64,000 nucleotides of DNA. It comes from Actinobacteria bacterium HGW-Actinobacteria-1. GTDB lineage: Bacteria > Actinomycetota > Coriobacteriia > Anaerosomatales > Anaerosomataceae. The stretch lies in assembly GCA_002841355.1 (NCBI GenBank), contig PHFB01000009.1:53443-117442 (forward strand), read 5' to 3'. The notes under the pieces were generated by a model. It was given only the letters and a program-made list of their open reading frames with translations, did not search any database and was not told the DNA's origin. The translations under genes were made by a program, and so were the position numbers. Shown in pieces: positions 47,238 through 55,984 of the stretch (positions within the stretch are counted from its first letter, which is position 1; each line of letters opens with the position of its first letter).

Positions 47238-47470
47238 CGAACCTCGCTCTCTGCCTCGGATGCCGCGGTCGCCGCATCCGTCCCACCGGTGGGGACGTCA
47301 TTGCATCGGCCCGACCAGCCACGTCCCTCCATGCCTGCAGCTGGCAGCCGGCGGGGCGACCAGTTGAATCGTACCACCTAATGTACGTTCAGCGAGCGCA
47401 AACATCGCGAAGGAACGACCGCTCCGAGAAGCGTCGCAGCGTTTCATCCGGCAGGACAAAGGCGGAGCTG

Positions 47471-48385
47471 CTAGATGCGCTCGAGCCAATCCTCGAAGTC
47501 AGCCTCTTCGCCATGAACGACCCGGAAGAACGTCTTCTGCAGCTCGAGAGTGATGGGGCCCGCATCACCGATGACGCGACCGTCGACCGAACGCACCGGC
47601 ACGACCTCGGCAGCGGAGCCGGTCATGAACATCTCGTCAGCCGTGTAGAGGTCCGTGCGCACGAGCGACTCCTCGATGACCGGGTAGTCGAGCGCGTCTG
47701 CGATGACCATGATCGATTCGCGCGTGATGCCGGCCAGCAGCCCGTCCGAGACCGGCGGCGTTGAAATGACGCCATCGCGCACGATGAAGAGGTTCTCGCC
47801 GGTGCCTTCGCAGACCTTCCCCTCCTCGTTCAGAAGAATGGCCTCGTTGTAGCCGTGACGGTTCGCTTCGATACGCGCGAGCGAAGAGTTGAGGTAGTTG
47901 CCGGTGGCTTTGATCGCGGGCGGAAGCGAGTTGATGCCGCGCTGGCGCCACGATGACACACCAACGTCAACGCCCTTCGTGAGCGCTTCCTCGCCCATGT
48001 ACGTCTCCCACGGCCAGCACGCGATCGTCACGTTGACCGGCGCAGGAATGGGATCGAGTCCCATCACACCGTACCCGCGAAACGCGATCGGCCGGATGTA
48101 GCAAGATGGCAGCTTGTTCGCTCGGATCGTCTCTTTGACCGCCTCGACCATCTCATCGACCGAGTAGCCGAGGTCCATGAAGAGCATCTTGGCGGATCGC
48201 TCAAAGCGCTCCATGTGCTCGCGAAGGCGGAAGACGGCGGGACCGTCCGGCGTTTCGTAGCAGCGGATACCTTCGAATACGCCGGAGCCGTAGTGCAGGG
48301 CGTGCGTGAGAACGTGCACCTGCGCCTTGTCCCACTCGACGAGTTCGCCATCCATCCAGATGAAGTCCACTTTGGGCAGTGCCAT
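47471..48385 (-). CDS. ilvE: branched-chain amino acid aminotransferase
   Basis: Final transamination in Val, Leu and Ile synthesis. The 304-residue fold-type IV PLP enzyme has HYGSGVFEGIRCYET, RLREHMERFERSA, the PLP lysine in PPAIKATGNYLNSSLA, EAILLNEEGKVCEGTGENLF and TGSAAEVVPVRSVDGR. ATG at 48385 with AAGGGGAA upstream. It lies directly downstream of leuB, fitting a branched-chain amino acid cluster. Confidence 0.95.
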   Translation of the reverse strand: MALPKVDFIWMDGELVEWDKAQVHVLTHALHYGSGVFEGIRCYETPDGPAVFRLREHMERFERSAKMLFMDLGYSVDEMVEAVKETIRANKLPSCYIRPIAFRGYGVMGLDPIPAPVNVTIACWPWETYMGEEALTKGVDVGVSSWRQRGINSLPPAIKATGNYLNSSLARIEANRHGYNEAILLNEEGKVCEGTGENLFIVRDGVISTPPVSDGLLAGITRESIMVIADALDYPVIEESLVRTDLYTADEMFMTGSAAEVVPVRSVDGRVIGDAGPITLELQKTFFRVVHGEEADFEDWLERI

Positions 48386-48444
48386 GGCCGTTCCCCTTCC
48401 GGTAATGCCCCGACGAGCCCCCGCCCGCGTGACGTGTTCTTATA

Positions 48445-49572
48445 CTACTGCTTCACAGCCCCGAGGCGTTCGGTCACAAGATCGCCCATTGCGACTGTAC
48501 CGACCATCTTCTGCGGCAGCGTGTCGGCATCGGCGATATCGCGCGTGCGCCATCCCTCGACCAGAACGTCTTCGATCGCCGAGGCGAGCGCGTCGGCGGC
48601 GTCCTGCATGTCGAAGCTGTAGCGCAGCATCATCTCCACTGATAGCAGCATCGCGAGCGGGTTGGCCACGCCCTGGCCGGCGATGTCCGGCGCAGAACCG
48701 TGGCTCGGTTCGTAGAGCGCCGTGCCGTCGCCGAGCGATGCACTCGCAAGCATGCCGAGCGACCCGGTGAGCATCGATGCCTCATCCGAGAGGATGTCGC
48801 CGAACATGTTCTCGGTCACCACGACATCGAACTGCGCGGGCCAGCGGATGAGCTGCATCGCGGTGTTGTCGACGAGCTGGTCGAGCAGCTCAACATCGGC
48901 AAACTCGGCAGCATGAAGACGGTGCACGACCTCTCGCCACAGGCGGCTGCTCTCAAGCACGTTCGCCTTGTCGACGGAGTGCACCTTGCCGCCGCGCTTG
49001 CGCGCCGCTTCGAACGCGGTGCGCGCGATGCGCTCGATCTCGAACTCGCGGTACTCCATCGTGTCGTACGCGCGCATTCCCTCGCCGCCGCCAGTCGCCG
49101 CGCCCGCAACGCCTGTCTCGCGCGCACGCGCGCCGAAGTAGAGACCGCCCGTGAGCTCACGCACGATGAGCATGTCGACGCCTTCAAGGTACTCGGGCTT
49201 GAGCGACGATGCTCCCTCGAGCGCTCTGAAGAGCTTGACGGGACGCAGGTTCGCGTACAGCCCGAGCGCCTTACGTATGCCGAGCAGCCCCTGCTCAGGA
49301 CGGGGCTTTGCAGGGTCGGTTGTGTCCCACTTCGGGCCGCCGATGGCGGCGAGCAGCACGGCGTCGGCGGCGTGGGCGGCGGTGAGCGTCGCTTCCGGAA
49401 GCGGAGACCCGGTAGCGTCGATCGCAGCCCCGCCGAGGAGCGCCTCCTCGAACGTGAACGCCACGCCGAACCGGTCGCCCAGTGCACCGAGGACCTTCAC
49501 GGCCTCGGCGGTGATCTCGGGACCGATACCGTCACCCGGCAACAGGCAGATGTGGTAGTTAGTGTGGCTCAT
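48445..49572 (-). CDS. leuB: 3-isopropylmalate dehydrogenase
   Basis: NAD-linked oxidative decarboxylation in leucine synthesis; it can also process 3-methylmalate in the citramalate route to isoleucine. The 375-residue product has [21 protein letters not shown], the substrate Arg residues around [12 protein letters not shown] and [12 protein letters not shown], the metal-binding [20 protein letters not shown], and [23 protein letters not shown] at 49572. leuD lies 4 kb away on the same strand, beyond a cytochrome gene cluster. Confidence 0.96.
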   Translation of the reverse strand: MSHTNYHICLLPGDGIGPEITAEAVKVLGALGDRFGVAFTFEEALLGGAAIDATGSPLPEATLTAAHAADAVLLAAIGGPKWDTTDPAKPRPEQGLLGIRKALGLYANLRPVKLFRALEGASSLKPEYLEGVDMLIVRELTGGLYFGARARETGVAGAATGGGEGMRAYDTMEYREFEIERIARTAFEAARKRGGKVHSVDKANVLESSRLWREVVHRLHAAEFADVELLDQLVDNTAMQLIRWPAQFDVVVTENMFGDILSDEASMLTGSLGMLASASLGDGTALYEPSHGSAPDIAGQGVANPLAMLLSVEMMLRYSFDMQDAADALASAIEDVLVEGWRTRDIADADTLPQKMVGTVAMGDLVTERLGAVKQ

Positions 49573-49611
49573 ACGCGCAGCTCCCGTTCGTAGCCGGAGA
49601 GTATTCGGGAC

Positions 49612-49617
49612 ATTGTA
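49612..49617 (-). promoter_or_regulatory. candidate -10 box for leuB
   Basis: TACAAT on the minus strand in GCGCTACAATGTCCC, 40 nt before the leuB ATG, in the divergent gap to the cytochrome cassette. No good -35. Confidence 0.35.
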
Positions 49618-49760
49618 GCGCGGGTTATCAACGCATGCGAGAACAGGACGGGGGCAACGTCCGCGGTTCTGGCATCACGAGTCCGTGCCGTCTATCATTG
49701 ACCGGGCTCCAACACGTCGGAATCGCGCACGATCCACCACGGCCGGAACGGAGACAACGC

Positions 49761-50711
49761 GTGACGAAGGCATCGCGCCGCATCACCGTCCCTGTGCTCG
49801 CGCTTGCAGCGGTAGCACTCGTCGTCGTTTCCATGGTGACGTCGTCGACCGCGGTCTGTGGCGCATGCCACTCGATGAAGCCGTACATCCAGACGCTCGA
49901 CGCGTCGGCGCACGCCAATGTCGGCTGTTACTCGTGCCATCTCCCCGCTGGCGCATGGGACTACCCCGCGTTCAAGCTCGCAGAGTTCGGCCGCATGTAT
50001 CCTCGCGCTGGTGAGACCACGCTCACCCGGCCCGCGTCGCTGCTGTCGGCGGCCGCGTGCCTACGCTGCCATGCCGCCGTGAACGACGGAACAACGGAGA
50101 GTAGCGGGCTGCGTATCCGCCACGAGACGTGCGCGGTCGGAGGCACCTGCGACGGCTGCCATGCTGCCACGGCACACGGCGATGCCGTCCGCTGGACACG
50201 TGCGGCATCGATGGAAGCTTGCGTCAGCTGCCACCTCGGCAAGAGAGCCCCCGCGGCGTGCGACACCTGCCACAAGCCCAGGACCACCGCCGAACGGCTC
50301 AAGGCACAACCCTGGGCAACCACACACAGCACCGGCTGGAGCGACTCCCACGGCCTGGACGAACTGCGCTACTGCCGCACCTGCCACCCGACCGAGTTCT
50401 GCGTCGAGTGTCACAAGGTCGCCCTACCCCACGGTGCCGAGTTCCCCAAGCGGCATGGTGCGGACGCGCGCAAGCCGGACAGCACATGTGCGACGTGCCA
50501 CGACCGCGCGCAGTTCTGCGATTCATGCCACCAGGTCGAGATGCCGCATCCCGCCGGATTCCTCGCCAAGCATGGCACCGCCGCTCGCGGGCCAGCGGAC
50601 TCGCGCTGTCTCGCATGTCACCAGCAAGCCGATTGCGACACGTGCCACGATGAGCATGTCAAAGCGTCTGGATCGACCAGCGGCACGCCTGCGGCGCAGG
50701 GAGGTGAGTGA
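49761..50711 (+). CDS. membrane-anchored dodecaheme c-type cytochrome (cassette A, first gene)
   Basis: Product of 316 residues with one N-terminal signal-anchor (RITVPVLALAAVALVVVSMV) and twelve CxxCH heme sites. The opening TAVCGACHSMKPYIQTLD..NVGCYSCH resembles NapC/NirT quinol dehydrogenases, so it may take electrons from quinol (inference). The hemes come in pairs, as in CDGCH..CVSCH and CRTCH..CVECH. It is a clear paralogue of the gene at 62723 (shared RHETC..CDGCHAATAHGDA, CVECHKVALPHGAEFPKRHGA). I placed the start at GTG 49761 with GGAG upstream; the longer frame adds Pro/Arg-rich residues without a signal. It overlaps the next gene by 4 nt (GTGA). Confidence 0.92.
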   Translation: MTKASRRITVPVLALAAVALVVVSMVTSSTAVCGACHSMKPYIQTLDASAHANVGCYSCHLPAGAWDYPAFKLAEFGRMYPRAGETTLTRPASLLSAAACLRCHAAVNDGTTESSGLRIRHETCAVGGTCDGCHAATAHGDAVRWTRAASMEACVSCHLGKRAPAACDTCHKPRTTAERLKAQPWATTHSTGWSDSHGLDELRYCRTCHPTEFCVECHKVALPHGAEFPKRHGADARKPDSTCATCHDRAQFCDSCHQVEMPHPAGFLAKHGTAARGPADSRCLACHQQADCDTCHDEHVKASGSTSGTPAAQGGE

Positions 50712-51520
50712 CCGTGAGTCTGCCGACGCTTCTAGAATCGCTACGACAACTGGTCGCCAATCCCACTTCGAACATCGCCGCAGCATCGCTCGCTCTGGCT
50801 GTCGCGGTCGTCTTCGTGCTCATCATCGCAGTCATCATCATGATCTTCATCGTGCGCCCAACACGGTCCCGCACCGAAACGCCCACCGAGGCAGGCTCCG
50901 AGCCCCAGGACTCCCCGCTCGTATCGGCACTTCGACGTCGCAGGGGCCTCGTTATCGCGCTGCTGGGTGTCGTCGCGATAGCCGCAACCTACATCTCGAG
51001 CAGCTCGAACTCGTACTGCTCCGACACGTGCCACAGCATGCAAGATGCCGCCGCTACCTGGCGCACGGGGGCGCACGAAGAATCTCGATGCGTCAGCTGT
51101 CACGAGACATCTGTCGTGGACGCGGCAATGACCCGTACGCGCCATCTGGTAGCCAGCATCTCGGGCCACGACACCCTCGTCGTTAGGGCGCGTGTCTCGA
51201 GCCTGAGGTGTCTTGCCTGCCACAAGGCCATCCTCAATGGAACGGCGACCTCAGACCGCGGGATCATCGTCGAGCACGGGCGTATCATCACCGCGGGTAT
51301 GGAGTGTCTCGACTGCCACGCATCAGTGGGACACGGAAGCGGTGCGACGAGCAGCGGCGTGATGCGTCAGTGCATGACCTGTCATGACGGAGAACGCGCG
51401 CTCAACGCGTGCTTCGTCTGCCACGAAGGCGATCCGTCGATGGCAGCGGTGTCCGGTCGGGACTTCGGAACCGTTACGCTTCCGTCGCCGCGCTGCGACG
51501 GGTGCCACGCAGCACCCTAG
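50708..51520 (+). CDS. membrane multiheme c-type cytochrome (cassette A, second gene)
   Basis: Product of 270 residues. Two membrane helices (23-49 and 80-97) lie either side of a short acidic loop; the C-terminal domain is then outside. It has six CxxCH sites plus a seventh, spaced CSDTCH (104-109), a CX3CH variant in the position where NapC-like proteins carry their first heme. Helix 1 includes VANPTSNIAAASLALA, which the cassette B partner shares as VDPTSNLSAAF. The start overlaps the stop of the previous gene. It converges with the NHL gene, and the two TAG stops share the sequence CTAG at 51517-51520. Confidence 0.9.
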   Translation: MTVSLPTLLESLRQLVANPTSNIAAASLALAVAVVFVLIIAVIIMIFIVRPTRSRTETPTEAGSEPQDSPLVSALRRRRGLVIALLGVVAIAATYISSSSNSYCSDTCHSMQDAAATWRTGAHEESRCVSCHETSVVDAAMTRTRHLVASISGHDTLVVRARVSSLRCLACHKAILNGTATSDRGIIVEHGRIITAGMECLDCHASVGHGSGATSSGVMRQCMTCHDGERALNACFVCHEGDPSMAAVSGRDFGTVTLPSPRCDGCHAAP

Positions 51521-52761
51521 TCCGTCAGCTCGTCTTGAGCAGCAGAGGCATCCTCGTCGGTCATAACGCTCTCTGGCTGCGCCAACGGCTCACCGCGCTG
51601 GCCTCGCGTCACCCAGACCACGCCGATCGCGAGCAGCAGTGCCAGTAGCGGCACAGCACATACCCGGAAGGGGCTTGCCAGCGCACGGGTCGCAGCTGAG
51701 ATGATTCCGCCGCCCGATCCCGCGATCCGCACGATCTGCAGGCGATTGTTGGCGGTGTCTGCGACCACGAACCAGTCGCGCGTCGCGTCATAGGCGATGC
51801 TGGATGGATACACGAACTGCCCATCCTGCTGGCCTTCCTCGCCGTAGGCGGTCCCGATCTTCCCGGTCTCGGGGTCAAGAACGAGAACGCTGAAACTGAA
51901 CGCATCCACCGCTACCAAGCGACCCGCACCGTCCAGCACGACGTCTTGAGGCAGGTCGATCCGGATGTCGACCTGTGACTCCGTGGAGGTCGTGGCAGCT
52001 GACGCGTCGACAAGCGAGCCGCTTGTCTCCTTCGATGGTCGCGCCCTCACCCAGAGCAGGTTCCCACCGGCGTCGAACGCCTTGATGCTCTGGTTGAGCG
52101 CATCGGCTACATACACGCGTGTTGCGTCCGCCGTGATGCCGCCGGCCAGATAGGTGACTGCTCCGGGACCACGCCCCTGGCGCACGGTTCTCGAGAGTTC
52201 GGTGCCATCGGTGGCGTATGTGACGATCTGGCCGCCGCTGCGGACATAGACGGTCGCGCCGACGACGTCGATGCCGATCACGAGCGGAACCTTCCACTCT
52301 CGGACGAAAGCGAAGTCCTTGCCGAAGACGAGGACCTTGCCTCCCGCGTAGTCGCTTACGTATACGAAACCGTCAGCGTCCACGGCCACATCGGTAGGAC
52401 GTCCCAAACCGCCGGGCACGGTTCCGCTCGCCTCGGTGTCGATAAGGCCTTTGTACGCGCCGTCCGGATGGAACGCCAAGACTCGCCCGCGCTGGGGGTC
52501 GGTCGCGTAAATGGTGCCGTCCGGTGCTACGGCAACCGCAGAGGGGCCGAGAAGCTGCTCGGAGGCGGACGGTCCGTAGCCGTAGATGGAACGAACCCAC
52601 GTCATTCCGTTGTCTGCCGCAGGCCGGGTGGGCAGGCCAGCCGGAACCAGAATGCGAACGAAGAAGTACCCGACGCCCGCAAGAATCAGCAGAAGCAGCA
52701 CGAGCACGACACCAAGCGCGGCAACGCTGCGACGATCGGAATCGGCGTTCGATACGCTCAC
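51517..52761 (-). CDS. membrane-anchored NHL-repeat beta-propeller protein
   Basis: Product of 414 residues. An N-terminal helix (VAALGVVLVLLLLILAGVGYFFV) anchors an extracellular six-bladed NHL-type propeller: LLGPSAVAVAPDGTIYATDPQRGRV, LGRPTDVAVDADGFVYVSDYAGGKV, VTYLAGGITADATRVYVADALNQSI, and FVYPSSIAYDATRDWFVVADTANNRL. A second helix near the C-terminus (VCAVPLLALLLAIGVVWV) leaves a short acidic tail. NHL proteins often accompany multiheme cytochromes in metal-reducing bacteria, as scaffolds or conduit partners (family knowledge). GTG start overlaps the TPR gene stop (GTGA), and the stop is shared with cassette A. Confidence 0.88.
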   Translation of the reverse strand: MSVSNADSDRRSVAALGVVLVLLLLILAGVGYFFVRILVPAGLPTRPAADNGMTWVRSIYGYGPSASEQLLGPSAVAVAPDGTIYATDPQRGRVLAFHPDGAYKGLIDTEASGTVPGGLGRPTDVAVDADGFVYVSDYAGGKVLVFGKDFAFVREWKVPLVIGIDVVGATVYVRSGGQIVTYATDGTELSRTVRQGRGPGAVTYLAGGITADATRVYVADALNQSIKAFDAGGNLLWVRARPSKETSGSLVDASAATTSTESQVDIRIDLPQDVVLDGAGRLVAVDAFSFSVLVLDPETGKIGTAYGEEGQQDGQFVYPSSIAYDATRDWFVVADTANNRLQIVRIAGSGGGIISAATRALASPFRVCAVPLLALLLAIGVVWVTRGQRGEPLAQPESVMTDEDASAAQDELTD

Positions 52762-53501
52762 TGCGCCGCCCCCAGTCGCTCAAGTCCATCGATTGCTTCC
52801 TGCAGGTCGGGTATGAATCGGAGTGCCGCTGTGTAGTCCGCCCGCGCACCCGTCACGTCGCCGATCGTCTCCCTGGCGCCCGCTCGCTCGACGAGCACAT
52901 CTGCCATCTGGGGATCGATCTTAAGCGCGATGTCGTACTCCTGCACCGCGCTAGCGGCGTCCCCTGTCTCCACAAGCAGTCGCGCTTTGTAGATCGCCGC
53001 ATCCGCAAGGTCTTCGTTGAGCGCCGAGTAGATGACGCCCTTGGCCGCAGCTGCCGAGACGAGTTCATCGTGGTACGAGATCGCCTTCTGCTTCGCCGCC
53101 TCATAGCCCGCAATCGCCTCGGTCAGGTTCCCTTGCTTCTCAAGGATGAACGCGTCGGCGATGTAGAACGCCGGCAGGTCGCCAACCACTTTGCCCGACG
53201 CGCTTGCCCGTCGTGCATCGGCGTAGCGGCCGGATGCGATGTACGCGTAGGTCAGGTCGACCCAGTTCGAAGCGACACCGGGCTGCTGACGCGTTGCCAC
53301 CTCAGCCGTAGCCAGCGCTCGCTCGACGGCGGTCCGTGGAGCCCGCGACATGTTCAGCCCGTACAGGACTATCACGGCGACGGCGGCAAGGATGACGATG
53401 ATGGTCACTAGGATGGCGGCCACCATGGAGCGCTGGTTCACGAGCGATCGTCGACGCGGTGCAGGCTCGCTGGCACGGTCGAGTTCGGTGTCTGGGCTCA
53501 C
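52758..53501 (-). CDS. membrane-anchored TPR protein
   Basis: Product of 247 residues. A membrane helix (26-49, VAAILVTIIVILAAVAVIVLYGL) precedes four to five tetratricopeptide-like helical pairs: NWVDLTYAYIASGRYADARRAS, YIADAFILEKQGNLTEAIAGYEAA, KARLLVETGDAASAVQEYDIALKIDP, VLVERAGARETIGDVTGARADYTAAL. It is a likely adaptor or assembly factor for the neighbouring NHL protein and cytochromes. GTG start with GAGGAGAG upstream. It is coupled to the NHL gene downstream. Confidence 0.88.
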   Translation of the reverse strand: MSPDTELDRASEPAPRRRSLVNQRSMVAAILVTIIVILAAVAVIVLYGLNMSRAPRTAVERALATAEVATRQQPGVASNWVDLTYAYIASGRYADARRASASGKVVGDLPAFYIADAFILEKQGNLTEAIAGYEAAKQKAISYHDELVSAAAAKGVIYSALNEDLADAAIYKARLLVETGDAASAVQEYDIALKIDPQMADVLVERAGARETIGDVTGARADYTAALRFIPDLQEAIDGLERLGAAQ

Positions 53502-53535
53502 AACGCTCTCCTCGGCTGAGCTGGCAGTGGATCGC

Positions 53536-54030
53536 CTATCCGCGTGCGCGGTGCTTCACCGATTCGATGAGGCCGCCGGTTTCGATGATGTCTTTGATGA
53601 ACGGCGGGAACGGCTGCGCCTGATACGTGGCACCGGTCGTCTCGTTCGTGATCGTGCCCGCATCTGCGTCGACAACGACCGTATCGCCGTCCGAGATGCC
53701 ATCGACTGCATCGGGAGCCTCCATGATAGGCAGTCCCGTGTTGATCGCGTTGCGATAGAAGATGCGCGCGAAGCTCTTCGCGATGATGACGCTCACGCCC
53801 GCAGCCTTGATGGAGATCGGTGCATGCTCACGGCTGGAGCCACACCCGAAATTCTCATCGGCAACGAGGATATCGCCTGCGGCGACCTTCGTGACGAAGC
53901 CGGCATCGAGGTCCTCCATGCAATGCTTCGCGAGCTCCTCGGGCACGGACGTGTTGAGATAGCGGGCGGGGATGATGACATCGGTATCGATGTCGCGACC
54001 GTACTTGTGGACTGTGCCGCGGAACTTCAC
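53536..54030 (-). CDS. leuD: 3-isopropylmalate dehydratase small subunit
   Basis: Small subunit of isopropylmalate isomerase; with LeuC (not in the window) it also serves the citramalate route. The 164-residue product has the swivelling-domain motifs KYGRDIDTDVIIPARYL, ILVADENFGCGSSREHAPISI and SFARIFYRNAINTGLP. I chose GTG at 54030 with GGAGG at 9 nt; the family usually starts within a few residues of this KFRG. It lies apart from leuB because cassette A and the NHL-TPR pair intervene. Confidence 0.94.
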   Translation of the reverse strand: MKFRGTVHKYGRDIDTDVIIPARYLNTSVPEELAKHCMEDLDAGFVTKVAAGDILVADENFGCGSSREHAPISIKAAGVSVIIAKSFARIFYRNAINTGLPIMEAPDAVDGISDGDTVVVDADAGTITNETTGATYQAQPFPPFIKDIIETGGLIESVKHRARG

Positions 54031-54204
54031 GATGACCCGCCTCCTGCGCGATTCGACTGCTTGGGCAGGAATCCTAGCACATACGGCGCCCGGTGGCTCC
54101 ACACCGCGTCGCACGCGTGCCGGAGGCTCGCGCGTACGCTACTATGAACGCGGCTACGGAAGGGCGATCACGACATCGGACAACACGACGAGGAGGCGGG
54201 CATT

Positions 54205-55353
54205 GTGGGCCGTTCGGCACTCTTCGTGACGACCGTTCCCATCACGCTCGAGGCCTTCTTGCTCCCCTTTGCCCGTCACTTCCGCGCGCAGGGCTGGCGC
54301 GTCGACGCCCTTGCGAACGGCGCCACGTCTGTGGAAGCGCTGGAAGGTGAGTTCGACCGCCGCTTCGATGTCGCCTGGACACGCAATCCGCTCTCACCAT
54401 CGAACCTGCTCGGCACGGCAGCGCGGATTCGCGCGATCGTGGCCGAGGGTGCGTACGACATCGTGCACGTTCACACGCCGATCGCGGCATTCGTGACCAG
54501 ATTCGCGCTGCGGAATCTGCGCGGGACCATGCGTCCGGTCGTTGTCTATACCGCCCACGGCTTCCATTTCTACCACGGTCAACCGGCGCTTCCGCACGCG
54601 CTCTACCGGACGCTCGAGCGCATCGCCGCACGATGGACAGACTATCTCGTCACGATAAACGCCGAGGACTACAAAGCTGCCCGCTCGCTCGGCGGCATCG
54701 ACCCGGCGCGCGTGCGCGCTATCCCCGGCATCGGCGTCGATGTTGCGCGCTATGGCGTTGCCGCGGTAAGCGCAGACGAGGTCGCGGCCGTTCGCACCGG
54801 GCTTGCCATTCCCGAGGACGCATTCCTGCTGACTGTGATCGCCGAGTTCGCGCCGGTGAAGCGCCATCGCTTGCTGCTGGAGGCGTTCTCGGCAGTGCAT
54901 GCCCCGAACGCTGTGCTCCTGCTTGTTGGAGACGGCCCGCTTGAGGCACAGGCGCGTGAACTCGCGGCTGTGCTCGGCATCGGCGATCGCGTGCGCTTCG
55001 CCGGCTACCGCCGGGACATTCCCGCCGTGCTCGCCGCAAGCGACGCACTGGCGCTTGTCTCGGAACGCGAGGGACTCCCCCGCTCGGTGCTTGAAGCGAT
55101 GGCGGCAGGCAGGCCGATCATCGGAACGCCCACGCGGGGCATCACCGACGCGGTGGGCGACGACGCCGGGTGGATCGTACCTGCAACCGCTGCAGCGCTC
55201 GCCTCCGCCATCGAAGCAGCAGCCACGAACCCCGCCGAGAGGTCACGCCGCGGCGCAGCCGCACGCGCTCGCGCCGTGCGCGAGTTCTCGCTTGACGCCG
55301 TCATCGCCGACTACGAGGAGCTCTACCGTGAAGCCATCGCATCGCGCGTATGA
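54205..55353 (+). CDS. GT4-family glycosyltransferase (PglA-like)
   Basis: Product of 382 residues with the GT-B fold. An N-terminal domain (VTTVPITLEAFLLPFARHFRAQGWRV, DIVHVHTPIAAFV) is followed by the GT4 donor domain: LLVGDGPLEAQARELA, RVRFAGYRRDIPAVLAASDALALVSEREGLPRSVLEAMAAG, with the E-x7-E-type motif. It probably adds a sugar to a lipid-linked intermediate in the cytoplasm. GTG start with AGGAGGCGG upstream. First gene of a tightly packed five-gene cluster; the next gene starts inside its 3' end. Confidence 0.9.
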   Translation: MGRSALFVTTVPITLEAFLLPFARHFRAQGWRVDALANGATSVEALEGEFDRRFDVAWTRNPLSPSNLLGTAARIRAIVAEGAYDIVHVHTPIAAFVTRFALRNLRGTMRPVVVYTAHGFHFYHGQPALPHALYRTLERIAARWTDYLVTINAEDYKAARSLGGIDPARVRAIPGIGVDVARYGVAAVSADEVAAVRTGLAIPEDAFLLTVIAEFAPVKRHRLLLEAFSAVHAPNAVLLLVGDGPLEAQARELAAVLGIGDRVRFAGYRRDIPAVLAASDALALVSEREGLPRSVLEAMAAGRPIIGTPTRGITDAVGDDAGWIVPATAAALASAIEAAATNPAERSRRGAAARARAVREFSLDAVIADYEELYREAIASRV

Positions 55354-55984
55354 CGCCCTCAAGCGTCTGCTCGACATCGTGTTCTCGCTCGTCCTGCTCG
55401 TGCTTGCGAGCCCACTCCTGCTCCTCGTCTCGGTGCTCGTCCTGATCGACGTCGGCCCGCCCGTGCTCTTCACTCAGCGCCGCCCCGGTCGTGGCGGCCT
55501 GCCCTTCACGATTCTCAAGTTCCGCACGATGCGGAAGGCACCCGGGGACGTGAGCGATGTGGCGGCGGTACTCACCGATGCAGAGCGTCTGACCCGGATC
55601 GGCCGGGCGCTTCGAGCGACCTCGCTCGATGAACTGCCGCAGCTGTGGAACGTGCTCGTGGGAGATATGAGCTTCATCGGGCCACGGCCGCTGCTGACCG
55701 AGTACCTCACGCGGTACAATACGGACCAGGCGCGCAGGCACGAAGTGCGGCCCGGCATCACGGGGTGGGCACAGGTCAACGGCCGTAACGCAGTGGATTG
55801 GCCGGAGCGTCTGGCCATGGACGTCTACTACGTGGACAACCGATCGCTCCTGCTCGACGCGCGAGTGCTGGCCCGAACCGCCGCCGCACTGTTCGGCGGA
55901 CGCGGCGTGGCTGCTCCCAATAGTGCGACGATGCAGCCGTTCGACCCCGATGACGCATCCAGGAACCACAAGGAGGATCAGTGA
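55328..55984 (+). CDS. phosphoglycosyl transferase (PglC/WcaJ-like monotopic type)
   Basis: Transfers a sugar-1-phosphate from UDP-sugar to undecaprenyl phosphate. The 218-residue length fits the small monotopic PglC group. A re-entrant hydrophobic helix (IVFSLVLLVLASPLLLLVSVLVLI) is followed by FTQRRPGRGGLPFTILKFRTMR, the catalytic Asp-Glu in ATSLDELPQLWNVL, GDMSFIGPRPLL and RPGITGWAQVNGRN. I chose GTG at 55328 with GAGGAG upstream; longer frames lie inside the preceding gene. It overlaps the glycosyltransferase by 26 nt and the next gene by 4 nt. Confidence 0.9.
   Translation: MKPSHRAYDALKRLLDIVFSLVLLVLASPLLLLVSVLVLIDVGPPVLFTQRRPGRGGLPFTILKFRTMRKAPGDVSDVAAVLTDAERLTRIGRALRATSLDELPQLWNVLVGDMSFIGPRPLLTEYLTRYNTDQARRHEVRPGITGWAQVNGRNAVDWPERLAMDVYYVDNRSLLLDARVLARTAAALFGGRGVAAPNSATMQPFDPDDASRNHKEDQ

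Noticed and set aside
47282..47293. 12-base palindrome upstream of the PBP1A gene
   Set aside because: CCCACCGGTGGG is short, GC-only apart from two A/T and expected by chance in such DNA; no repeat of it was seen nearby.
49612..49760. TTGACC near 49699 as the promoter of cytochrome cassette A
   Set aside because: The -10 position 17 nt on reads AATCGC, a poor match, and no alternative pairing was convincing, so no promoter is called.
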